Assembly (NCBI GenBank): GCA_019248265.1
Contig: JAEHGX010000007.1
Span: forward strand, 1 to 64,000
Source of the DNA: Candidatus Falkowbacteria bacterium S5_I03
Lineage (GTDB): Bacteria > Patescibacteriota > Patescibacteriia > Patescibacteriales > UBA12465
Length of the DNA stretch: 64,000 nt
Direction: 5' to 3'
This document shows positions 43,777 through 50,681 of this stretch, piece by piece. How positions within the stretch are numbered: the first letter of the stretch is position 1; the number at the start of each line of letters is the position of its first letter. Position numbers and translations under genes: made by a program. The notes beneath the pieces are model-generated. The model did not search any database. It was not told the origin of the DNA and was given only the letters and a program-made list of their open reading frames with translations.

Positions 43777-43966
43777 GGGATTCAAAAGCCGGAGGCGATG
43801 CGCACTTGTGCGCCGCCGAGGCCGGGTCGGGGCGCTTAGCGAGCAACGAGCGGAGCGAGGAAGCGAGGCTTAGCGACCGTGACCGAATCCCGATGATATT
43901 TGATCTGGACAAGTGAGCTTTTTGCATTATGGCAAAAAGCGATCGCGATAAATCCCTCTCTCCGCC
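43777..43966 (+). ncRNA. Structured element, right copy (putative ncRNA or recombination site)
   Basis: The 116-bp core (43777-43892) equals the left copy except for one base (G to A in GGGATTCA). After a 1-base indel, the 3' part is colinear: GGACAAGTGAG, a 9-bp hairpin GCTTTTTGC/GCAAAAAGC (43917-43925 with 43932-43940) with the same ATTATG loop, GCGATAAATC and a tail CCTCTCTCCGCC like the end of tRNA-Ser. Five of nine stem pairs differ from the left copy and all remain Watson-Crick. Such compensatory change means selection on the folded form, as RNA or as single-stranded DNA. A strong terminator follows. Confidence 0.62.
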
Positions 43967-43973
43967 AGACGTT

Positions 43974-44002
43974 AAATAGCTCTAATATTAGGGCTATTTT
44001 TA
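43974..44002 (+). terminator. Terminator after right structured element
   Basis: AAATAGC pairs with GCTATTT, continued inward by CTAATATTAG, and a T run follows. Confidence 0.75.
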
Positions 44003-44010
44003 TAGGGATT

Positions 44011-44040
44011 TTGTTGCTTTTGGGGGTCTCGTGTTATAAT
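44011..44040 (+). promoter_or_regulatory. Probable promoter of HExxH-protein gene
   Basis: TTGTTG at 44011-44016, an 18-bp spacer and TATAAT at 44035-44040, 19 bases before the ATG. Confidence 0.55.
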
Positions 44041-44059
44041 ATAAAGGCAATAAACATAT

Positions 44060-45331
44060 ATGAATTTCAATAATGACAAGAATTTTTTAACTTTTAACAA
44101 CAAGGCGGTCAGCCCTGATGTTGAGGATGAAAAAGAGCTTACCAAAGAGGAAGTGTTAAATTTAAACGATGTTGAGCTTGTTGTTAAATATGCCAAAGAA
44201 AATCGAAGCCAAGAGGCAATAGACAAAGCCAGAGAACTTTTAGAATTAGCCAGAAGGACGGGGGAGGAGGTCGTGCAGTCTTTCCTTCATTCATTTAAAG
44301 AATGTGAAGCCCAAAAGATAAGTTATTTAAATTTTGAAAATACGGCCAGCGGAAAATTAGCTTTAAATTCTTTAGAGAAAATGCCTGAACCATTTAAGAC
44401 AAGTGCTTATAAAAAGTTAGCCGACTATAAAGAAGAATTGGCCTATAATACTGAATTATTTGAAAAACATGAAGGTCATCCAGAAAAAATATGGAAAGAA
44501 GTTTTTGGTTTTGACTATTATAATATTCCAGAGTTTAAGGAAAGATTTAAAACTTTTCTCTTTAAGGATATGGGCGCCATATCCGAAAAATACTATAAAA
44601 AAAATGGCATAGAAGTGGCGCGCGATCCATTTGCTATTAATTTTTTTGTTGAAGACCCGGAAAATTTTAATAGAGCTTATAACGAAGAGATAAAAGATGC
44701 TGATGATAAATTTGGCGGATTTTCTAAAACACAAGGCAAAACAATCGTTAACGTTATCAATACTGGAGCCTCATCCCCGGATGACGATGCTCGTCGTAGT
44801 AAAAGTGAAGTTATTGCTCACGAAGCAGAACATGTTATTCATAAAAAAACAAATCCAATCAATGCGGTTTTGTTAGAACCAGATGTTTTAGAACAATGGA
44901 TGGATTTTGATTACGGAAAAGACCGCCTAAACTATGCAATAAAATTTGACTTCAACGAAAGATTAAAAAAAGCCAAAGATGAGCTTTTTGCATATTTTAA
45001 GGGGGGCGCGGAAAAAGAAGGGGTGCGCCAGGTTTTGCTTGATAAGGAAATAGATGCTTCTTATGATTATAATAAAGATGTAAGAAATCTCAACTATAAA
45101 AGTATTGATAGTAATCAAAACTATTCAGAAGCGGAAAAACAAAAATTAAAAGAGGCAATAGATTTTTTGCAATCAGAATACGATCGTGTTTTAAAAAATA
45201 TGGTTGATATAGTTTATGATAGCAACCAATCGGTAGAATTTTTTAGAAACGTCCCCATAAATGAATTATGGAAGTATTCAAACGGAAAATATAATAGACT
45301 AGATTTTATAATTAAAGAGTTTAAATTTTAA
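44060..45331 (+). CDS. Unknown protein with HExxH zinc-peptidase-like motif
   Basis: A 423-residue, mostly helical and charged protein without signal peptide or membrane segment, so probably cytoplasmic. Residues 250-261 read SEVIAHEAEHVI, with His254-Glu255 and His258 in an HExxH zinc motif on a predicted helix. A later DELFAYF (Glu308) could give the third ligand, as in gluzincins. I recognise no named family. The N-terminal 240 residues contain heptad-like stretches (LLELARRTGEEVVQSFLHS). It is the first gene after the right structured element and has its own promoter. Codon use is Lys/Asn/Phe-rich, more AT-rich than region 1. Confidence 0.7.
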   Translation: MNFNNDKNFLTFNNKAVSPDVEDEKELTKEEVLNLNDVELVVKYAKENRSQEAIDKARELLELARRTGEEVVQSFLHSFKECEAQKISYLNFENTASGKLALNSLEKMPEPFKTSAYKKLADYKEELAYNTELFEKHEGHPEKIWKEVFGFDYYNIPEFKERFKTFLFKDMGAISEKYYKKNGIEVARDPFAINFFVEDPENFNRAYNEEIKDADDKFGGFSKTQGKTIVNVINTGASSPDDDARRSKSEVIAHEAEHVIHKKTNPINAVLLEPDVLEQWMDFDYGKDRLNYAIKFDFNERLKKAKDELFAYFKGGAEKEGVRQVLLDKEIDASYDYNKDVRNLNYKSIDSNQNYSEAEKQKLKEAIDFLQSEYDRVLKNMVDIVYDSNQSVEFFRNVPINELWKYSNGKYNRLDFIIKEFKF

Positions 45332-45341
45332 AATAATTGTA

Positions 45342-45370
45342 TTGACAAATAAATAATAATGCTATACAAT
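45342..45370 (+). promoter_or_regulatory. Promoter of the toxin-antitoxin operon
   Basis: TTGACA at 45342-45347, a 17-bp spacer and TACAAT at 45365-45370. The palindrome TATAATTATA (45370-45379) lies at the expected transcription start and could be the antitoxin's operator. Confidence 0.7.
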
Positions 45371-45390
45371 ATAATTATAATAAAAAATAT

Positions 45391-45675
45391 ATGATTGCTA
45401 AAAATAATGAACAAATACAGATTCGCATCGACGCTGAAACTAAAAAAGAGACTAAAAAAATTCTTGATAGTTTAGGCATCGATATGAGCTCGGCTATTAA
45501 ATTGTTTTTTCGCCAGATAATCAATGCCAGAAATATCCCCTTTGAGCTAAGAGGCGAAAACGGCCTTACTTTGCGTAATGCCGAATTGCTGAGAGAGTCA
45601 ATTATCGACGCCAAACAAAGTGCCAAGACTTTTAAAGGCGGGGCGACTTTACTTCGTGATGCTCTAAAAGATTAG
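45391..45675 (+). CDS. RelB/DinJ-family antitoxin
   Basis: A 94-residue protein with an N-terminal ribbon-helix-helix (EQIQIRIDAETKKETKKILDSLGIDMSSAIKLFFRQI), the typical DinJ/RelB DNA-binding dimer. The C-terminal half should wrap the toxin. The toxin gene starts 3 bases after its stop, in the usual antitoxin-first order. It probably represses its own promoter, whose -10 region carries a palindrome. Confidence 0.9.
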   Translation: MIAKNNEQIQIRIDAETKKETKKILDSLGIDMSSAIKLFFRQIINARNIPFELRGENGLTLRNAELLRESIIDAKQSAKTFKGGATLLRDALKD

Positions 45676-45678
45676 TAT

Positions 45679-45951
45679 ATGTTTTTGTTAAAATATTCCA
45701 GTCGCTTTAAAAAAGATTTGAAGCCTTATGGGCGCGATAAGAATTTTTTGAATGAATTAGAAAATGTTTTAGATATTTTAGCGAAAGGCAAGGACTTGCC
45801 AGATAAAAATCACAATCATCGGTTGATTGGTGAGTTTAAGGACTGTTTTGAATGCCATATTAAGCCCGATATTCTTCTTATATATAAAATAGAGCAATCA
45901 GAGTTGATAGTTTTATTGCTTAGAATCGGTTCGCATTCAAATCTTTTTTAA
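45679..45951 (+). CDS. YafQ/RelE-family mRNA-interferase toxin
   Basis: A 90-residue protein matching YafQ-type toxins: YSSRFKKDLKPYGRD at the start, HRLIGEFKDCFECHIKPDILLIYKI in the middle and RIGSHSNLF at the end. The His and Asp residues in HIKPD and the GSH near the C-terminus are those used for ribosome-dependent mRNA cleavage in YafQ. With the upstream antitoxin it forms a complete type II module. It lies 1.7 kb right of the right structured element. Confidence 0.9.
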   Translation: MFLLKYSSRFKKDLKPYGRDKNFLNELENVLDILAKGKDLPDKNHNHRLIGEFKDCFECHIKPDILLIYKIEQSELIVLLLRIGSHSNLF

Positions 45952-45983
45952 TTACCTTTATCAAATAATAATCTAATTAACTT

Positions 45984-46640
45984 ATGAAATTACTTCTAAC
46001 TTCCAACGGTCTGGCCAATCAATCAATCGCTAATGCGCTTATTGAACTAACGGGAAAGCCGGCATCAGAAACAGTAATTGTTTTTATTCCGACGGCGATG
46101 AATGTTGCCCGCGGAAATAAGGGCTGGTTTATAGATGATCTTAATAATATTAAAAAACAAGGGTTTAAGTTTATTGATATCGTGGATATTTCTGCGCTTC
46201 CGAAAGAAGTCTGGTTGCCCAAAATAGAAAATGGGGATGTTTTATTTTTCTCGGGAGGGAATACCTATCACTTGATGTATTGGTTGCAGAAATCGGGTTT
46301 AGCAGAATTATTGCCCGACTTATTAAAAACCAGAGTCTATGCCGGAATTAGTGCCGGGAGCATAGTCGCCAATCCAAGCATTGCTTATACCAGTAGCGAT
46401 AAAAAAGAATATTACAAAAATCAGTTCGGCTATACAAGCGAAACGGCTTTGAATTTGGTAGATTTTTATATTTATCCTCATTTTAATTCTCCGCATCATT
46501 TAGGTTCTAACGAGGAAAATTTAAAGAAGACTGCCGCGGAAACTAAAAAGACTGTTTATGGCCTTGATGATGAATCGGCTCTCAAAGTTGTTGATGATGT
46601 TATCACAATAGTTACTGAGGGTGAGTGTTTAAAAATTTAA
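45984..46640 (+). CDS. Peptidase S51 (dipeptidase E-like)
   Basis: A 218-residue cytoplasmic protein. The nucleophile Ser lies in YAGISAGSIV, following GGNTYHLMYWL, as in the S51 family; His in YPHFNSPHH and the LDDESAL segment complete the expected pattern. Family members remove N-terminal Asp from dipeptides or act on cyanophycin. The length is normal. It is followed after 12 bases by an SDR gene, probably on the same transcript. Confidence 0.87.
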   Translation: MKLLLTSNGLANQSIANALIELTGKPASETVIVFIPTAMNVARGNKGWFIDDLNNIKKQGFKFIDIVDISALPKEVWLPKIENGDVLFFSGGNTYHLMYWLQKSGLAELLPDLLKTRVYAGISAGSIVANPSIAYTSSDKKEYYKNQFGYTSETALNLVDFYIYPHFNSPHHLGSNEENLKKTAAETKKTVYGLDDESALKVVDDVITIVTEGECLKI

Positions 46641-46652
46641 AAATAAAAATAT

Positions 46653-47408
46653 ATGAATTTACAAAATAAAGTCGTGGTCGTTACCGGAGCTAAACAGGGA
46701 ATTGGCCGTGGGATTGCTTTGGTGTTAGCTAAGGCTGGAGCCAAGGTAGTTGTCACTGATCTTGACCAGTCAGCTTGCCAGCAGGTCGTAGACGAGATTA
46801 AGCAATTAGGAGCCCAAGCACTGGCTCTTAAGTGTGATGTCAGCAATAGGGCAGAAGTTGAAGTGATGATTGCCGCCGCTAAATCGGAGTTTGGTTCTTT
46901 GGACATCTTGGTAAATAATGCCGGTATTTTTCCTTTTATTGCGTTTGATAAGATGACTGAAAGCGACTGGGATAAAGTGATTGATGTTAATTTAAAAAGT
47001 ATTTTTTTCACTTGTCAGGAAGCATTGAAAGTTATGCCCGATGGCGGTCGGATAATTAATATCTCTTCCATTGCCTCTGTTGTCGGTTTTGCCGGCTTGA
47101 CCCATTATTGTGCCTCCAAAGGAGCGCTTAACGCCTTCGCCAGAGCTCTAGCCTTAGAGGTTGCGCCGCGAAAGATTACGGTTAATAATGTTGCTCCAGG
47201 AGCGATTGATACTCCGGGAGCCAGCCAGCCTGATCAGCCACGGACGGCTACTGAAGAGCTTCGGAAACAAACGGTAGCGATGATTCCACTCTCCCGCTAC
47301 GGTCAGCCGGAAGATATCGCTAACGCGGTAGCCTTCTTGGCTTCTGAGGGCGCGAGTTATATTACTGGCCAGACGATTGTCGTTGACGGCGGCTGGACTT
47401 TGCGTTAA
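46653..47408 (+). CDS. Short-chain dehydrogenase/reductase (FabG-like)
   Basis: A 251-residue classical SDR. Cofactor motif TGAKQGIGRG (11-20), NNAG at 88-91, catalytic Ser139, Tyr152 and Lys156 (ISS, HYCASK), and the C-terminal ITGQTIVVDGG are present. Asp36 after the second strand favours NAD(H) over NADP(H). It resembles FabG and sugar or alcohol dehydrogenases; the substrate cannot be told. CPR cells mostly lack fatty-acid synthesis, so a FabG role is not assumed. Confidence 0.92.
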   Translation: MNLQNKVVVVTGAKQGIGRGIALVLAKAGAKVVVTDLDQSACQQVVDEIKQLGAQALALKCDVSNRAEVEVMIAAAKSEFGSLDILVNNAGIFPFIAFDKMTESDWDKVIDVNLKSIFFTCQEALKVMPDGGRIINISSIASVVGFAGLTHYCASKGALNAFARALALEVAPRKITVNNVAPGAIDTPGASQPDQPRTATEELRKQTVAMIPLSRYGQPEDIANAVAFLASEGASYITGQTIVVDGGWTLR

Positions 47409-47456
47409 TGACAGCGGTTCAGTTTTTTATTAAAGCGGGATATCTAAAATTATAAT

Positions 47457-48188
47457 ATGACCAATCCCAATAATTTTGGCTTGATGAGCGCTGATTATGA
47501 TTTAGCAAGAAGGGGATATCCCGATGAAGTATTTGAATATCTTAAGTCTTTTGTTAAAAAAACTAGGCCTGAAACTTTAGATATCGGTTGTGGAACGGGG
47601 ATATCTACGCGTCAATTAAAAGAAAACGGTTTTGAAGTAATCGGAGCCGATAAAGATTCGGCGATGGTTGAAGTTGCTAAACAACGTAGTCCGGAAATAT
47701 CTTATTTTGTTGCTCCGGCCAATCAGCTTCCTTTTGAGGCTGAGCATTTTGACATCGCGACGGCTTTTACCGCCTTCCATTGGTTTAATGATGAAGAATC
47801 TTTAACGGAAATAAAAAGAATTTTAAAAGTTGGCGGTATTTTTTCCGCGGCCTTAAAGGTTAGCGGTAATAGCGACGACCGCCGTTCCGCTATTTATAAG
47901 AAATATGCCGGTGACAATTTTGATAGCACGCGAAATCATTTTAACAAAGAATTTTTAATTAAATCCGGCTTTTCCGACATTGAAGAAAAATTTTTTTATG
48001 TTGATGAAAAATATACAATTGATGAAGCGTTAATATTAAATAAGACATTAAGCCTTTGGAATCTGGTTCCGGAAAATAAGAAGCCGGAAATGTTAAAAGA
48101 GTTAAGAGCTCTTTATGAAACTGACTTTGCGGATGGGGTTGTTATTATTCATCGGAAAATATCGACAGTTGTTGCTTTCAAAAAATAA
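47457..48188 (+). CDS. Class I SAM-dependent methyltransferase
   Basis: A 243-residue protein with the Rossmann-like core: motif I LDIGCGTGISTRQL, acidic loop GADKDS, motif near FVAPANQLPFEAEHFDIATAFTAFHWF and IKRILKVGGIFSAAL. This matches Methyltransf_11/25-type enzymes acting on small molecules; the substrate is unknown. TATAAT at about 47451-47456 abuts the ATG, too close to serve unless it is fortuitous. A bidirectional terminator and tRNA-Lys follow. Confidence 0.88.
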   Translation: MTNPNNFGLMSADYDLARRGYPDEVFEYLKSFVKKTRPETLDIGCGTGISTRQLKENGFEVIGADKDSAMVEVAKQRSPEISYFVAPANQLPFEAEHFDIATAFTAFHWFNDEESLTEIKRILKVGGIFSAALKVSGNSDDRRSAIYKKYAGDNFDSTRNHFNKEFLIKSGFSDIEEKFFYVDEKYTIDEALILNKTLSLWNLVPENKKPEMLKELRALYETDFADGVVIIHRKISTVVAFKK

Positions 48189-48225
48189 ACACAGCTTGAT
48201 GATTTATTGGCTGGCAACAAAAAAA

Positions 48226-48249
48226 ACTCCCTCACGGGAGTCTTTTTTT
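48226..48249. terminator. Bidirectional terminator between methyltransferase and tRNA-Lys
   Basis: A stem ACTCCC/GGGAGT with loop TCAC, a T run on the right and an A run on the left, so it serves both the plus-strand gene and the minus-strand tRNA. Confidence 0.88.
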
Positions 48250-48255
48250 AAACTG

Positions 48256-48328
48256 TGCGCCCAGTAGGATTCGAACCTACGACCGTCTCCTTAAAAGGGA
48301 GCTGCTCTACCAACTGAGCTATAGGCGC
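48256..48328 (-). tRNA. tRNA-Lys (anticodon TTT)
   Basis: A 73-nt tRNA on the minus strand. The acceptor stem is GCGCCTA/TGGGCGC with discriminator A. The D arm is GCTCAGTTGGTAGAGC, the anticodon loop CTTTTAA and the T arm GTAGG TTCGAAT CCTAC. CCA is not encoded. Confidence 0.96.
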
Positions 48329-48419
48329 AATAAATATTGGCTAATTTAGCCTTATTAATTTATGTATTTGATAATAACAAAAGATTTTTAGTTTGACAAG
48401 AGCTGGACCGCTTCCACAT

Positions 48420-49952
48420 TTACATGATTACTTGGCCGTCCGGGATGCTATTTAACTCGCTCGCCGAAATAGTTCTGACTGATTTAAAATTGTAGCCGCG
48501 ATTTTTAAAAGCACTCTCGCTGTAAAAAGGCATTTTTTTGCCGTTGGCAATTAAATAGACCGTCGTTCCGGAATTTGATTTTACTAAACGGTTGTTCAAA
48601 TAAGCCGTTGTTCCGGTTATCTCTTTGGAATTTTTAATTACCGTTCCTAACTTATACGCATTTAATTCTCCTTTTTTAGAAATTATAATATCTTGAGACT
48701 TATAATTTAGATAAGTGAAAACATCCCAGTTGGCCAGTGGGCGCTTGTAATTTCCGTCGATTAAATAAACTGCGTTTTTATTTGCTTCCTTAACTACTTG
48801 CCCATCGCTATACATCCCCCAATAAGGAGTGCCGTTTTGATACTGGTTGAAATAAGTTTCAGTAATTGTTTTCGGGGTCGCCTTAGAAATGCTTTTTATT
48901 TTGTCGTTATTATTAAGGGCAATTTTGGTATTGTTATAAATAAAATAGGTAGTTGACTTATATTTTACTAAATCGCCATTTTTAAAATAAGTGTTTAAAT
49001 ATTCACTGGTTAAGGGCGCGGTTTGGAAGGAGTAGATTTGGCTTTCGAAACTTTTTTTATTCAGTTCGCTTTTGAGCTTTATTTTATAATAATAAGTGGT
49101 ATTAGGAATTAATTTACTTAAGGTCGCCTTATGACTTAGGCTGGAGGTCGCCGTTACTTTAACGTTGGTGTTTAATTTATCAGGTTTAATGCCGTAAGCT
49201 ATTTCCGCTGTTGCCAGAATATTAGTGTCCCAGGTAATTACCGCATTTTCGGCTAGAAGTGGCGCTTGTCCCGTACTTTCCGGAATTAAATTGCTAATCT
49301 TAAGTTCATTAACGGCGTAACTGGAAGTTGTCAGATCGCCGGAGTAGGAAGAAATATTTTTATCTTCATCGGTCGCAATGATTTCATAATAATAACGCGT
49401 CGCCGGTTTAAGGCCAGTGATAATTGTTAAAAATTCCTGCTTGCGATTACCATAGCTCCAAGTCTTATCTAGCTTATCGATGGCCGTACCGTATTTTATT
49501 TTAATGCTCACCGGTTCATTGGCAAAAAAAGATAGGGCAAAAGCGGTGTCAGTCGCTTGTAATTTTTTAATATCGTAAAGAGTAGCGGACTTGGTGTCGT
49601 TAAGATTTTTGGTATCTATATAGTTTATAAAAGATTCGCTGCGACCGCCATTTTCGCCGACTGCCACGATTTTATAATAGTAGCCGGTTTTAGCTTTGAG
49701 CCCGGTTAAATCGGCGCTATGAGAACGGCCAACGTTTAAGTCGCCGACGTAGAAGGGCATATTATCCCCACTTTCGCCAAAATAAAGATAGCCAGTGCTA
49801 TTTTCACTAGTTGACCAAAAAATACGGACAGCATTATTTTGAAGAGAAGTGGCCCGAATATCACTAATTAAGGGGCTGGCGCCAGTATTTGTGGCCGTTA
49901 AGATAAAACTGCTAATAACAGCCAAAAAAATTAAAATAAGTCTATTTTTCAT
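48420..49952 (-). CDS. Secreted fibronectin type III repeat protein
   Basis: A 510-residue protein with a signal peptide (cleavage near residue 25). About three fibronectin type III/purple-acid-phosphatase-like beta sandwiches follow, each with a WST or WDTN strand, YG, and a LTGLKxxTxYYYKI ending (about 30-115, 130-210, 215-315). The C-terminal 190 residues hold repeats of a module with TVYLIxNGKKMPF, YLIDGNYKRPLANWDVF and GYNFKSVRTISASELN, frequent in CPR surface proteins. No enzyme motif is seen; binding to surfaces or polymers is likely. It is one of few minus-strand genes here and is divergent from the ECF sigma gene at 50091. Confidence 0.82.
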   Translation of the reverse strand: MKNRLILIFLAVISSFILTATNTGASPLISDIRATSLQNNAVRIFWSTSENSTGYLYFGESGDNMPFYVGDLNVGRSHSADLTGLKAKTGYYYKIVAVGENGGRSESFINYIDTKNLNDTKSATLYDIKKLQATDTAFALSFFANEPVSIKIKYGTAIDKLDKTWSYGNRKQEFLTIITGLKPATRYYYEIIATDEDKNISSYSGDLTTSSYAVNELKISNLIPESTGQAPLLAENAVITWDTNILATAEIAYGIKPDKLNTNVKVTATSSLSHKATLSKLIPNTTYYYKIKLKSELNKKSFESQIYSFQTAPLTSEYLNTYFKNGDLVKYKSTTYFIYNNTKIALNNNDKIKSISKATPKTITETYFNQYQNGTPYWGMYSDGQVVKEANKNAVYLIDGNYKRPLANWDVFTYLNYKSQDIIISKKGELNAYKLGTVIKNSKEITGTTAYLNNRLVKSNSGTTVYLIANGKKMPFYSESAFKNRGYNFKSVRTISASELNSIPDGQVIM

Positions 49953-50072
49953 AATTTGATAATTAACAAGCTTATTGTATCACATTTATTAATTATTGTC
50001 AATATATTGCGCTTCATTTTAAGGGCTAACCAAACACTAAAATGTTACTTTTTCTTATCTGCTCGCGTCTGC

Positions 50073-50078
50073 TATAAT
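50073..50078 (+). promoter_or_regulatory. -10 box of the second ECF sigma operon
   Basis: TATAAT at 50073-50078, 12 bases before the ATG. No good -35 box is seen at 16-18 bp (the region is T-rich), so help from an activator or another sigma is possible. Confidence 0.45.
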
Positions 50079-50090
50079 AGAGATATCATT

Positions 50091-50681
50091 ATGGCCATAA
50101 TTTCTCCTTCTAAAATCGATTTAGATTTGGTTCTAAAAGCGCAAGCCGGAGACGGCGCGGCTTTTGGTGAGCTTTATGATATTTATATCAAGCCGATTTA
50201 TAACTTCATTTTTTATAAAACCTTGGTAAAAGAAACGGCTGAAGATATTACCAGTATCGTCTTTACTAAAGCCTGGCAAAAGATTGGACAATTTCAAGGT
50301 GAGAGCGTGGCTGCCTGGCTCTATGCGATTGCTCGCAATGCGGTTGCCGATTATTATCGAAGCGAAAAAAATAATTTGAATATTGAAGATTTTTGGGATT
50401 TGGCCGCCAGCGATAATTTTTTAGAAAAAGTAGACTTAAGTTTAGCGACCTTAGAAATTAAAAAAGCTTTGAGCCAGCTGAGCGTCCGAGAACGGGAAAT
50501 AATCATTATGCGTTTTTGGTTGGATATGCCGTTTAAAGAAATTGCGGCTAGTTTAAACAAACAAGAGGGAGCGGTTAAGATGTCTCTTAAAAGAGCTTTG
50601 CAAAATGTAAAAAATCAGATTCCATTAGCGCTAATAATTTTAGGACCAAATATTATAAATATATGTCAGAACAAGAATTAA
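50091..50681 (+). CDS. ECF-family RNA polymerase sigma factor (second)
   Basis: A 196-residue protein. I chose the ATG at 50091 because it follows the -10 box; the in-frame extension to 49956 would read through the promoter and encodes non-conserved residues. Region 2 is at about 12-95 (GDGAAFGELYDIYIKPIYNFI, AEDITSIVFTKAWQKI, AWLYAIARNAVADYYR) and region 4 at about 125-180 (ALSQLSVREREIIIMRFW, LDMPFKEIAASLNKQEGAVKMSLKRAL). Its end overlaps the next gene by 19 bases. It probably controls an envelope response with that partner. It is independent of the ECF factor at 42584. Confidence 0.92.
   Translation: MAIISPSKIDLDLVLKAQAGDGAAFGELYDIYIKPIYNFIFYKTLVKETAEDITSIVFTKAWQKIGQFQGESVAAWLYAIARNAVADYYRSEKNNLNIEDFWDLAASDNFLEKVDLSLATLEIKKALSQLSVREREIIIMRFWLDMPFKEIAASLNKQEGAVKMSLKRALQNVKNQIPLALIILGPNIINICQNKN

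Noticed and set aside
30208..43966. Structured elements as a retron or group II intron
   Set aside because: No reverse transcriptase or maturase gene lies in the window and no domain V-type hairpin was recognised.
46653..47408. Naming the SDR gene fabG
   Set aside because: SDR motifs do not fix the substrate, no other fatty-acid synthesis gene is near, and CPR bacteria usually lack that pathway.
49956..50090. Longer start of the second ECF sigma gene at 49956
   Set aside because: It would place the -10 box and T-rich promoter region inside the coding sequence, and the added 45 residues look unlike any sigma factor.
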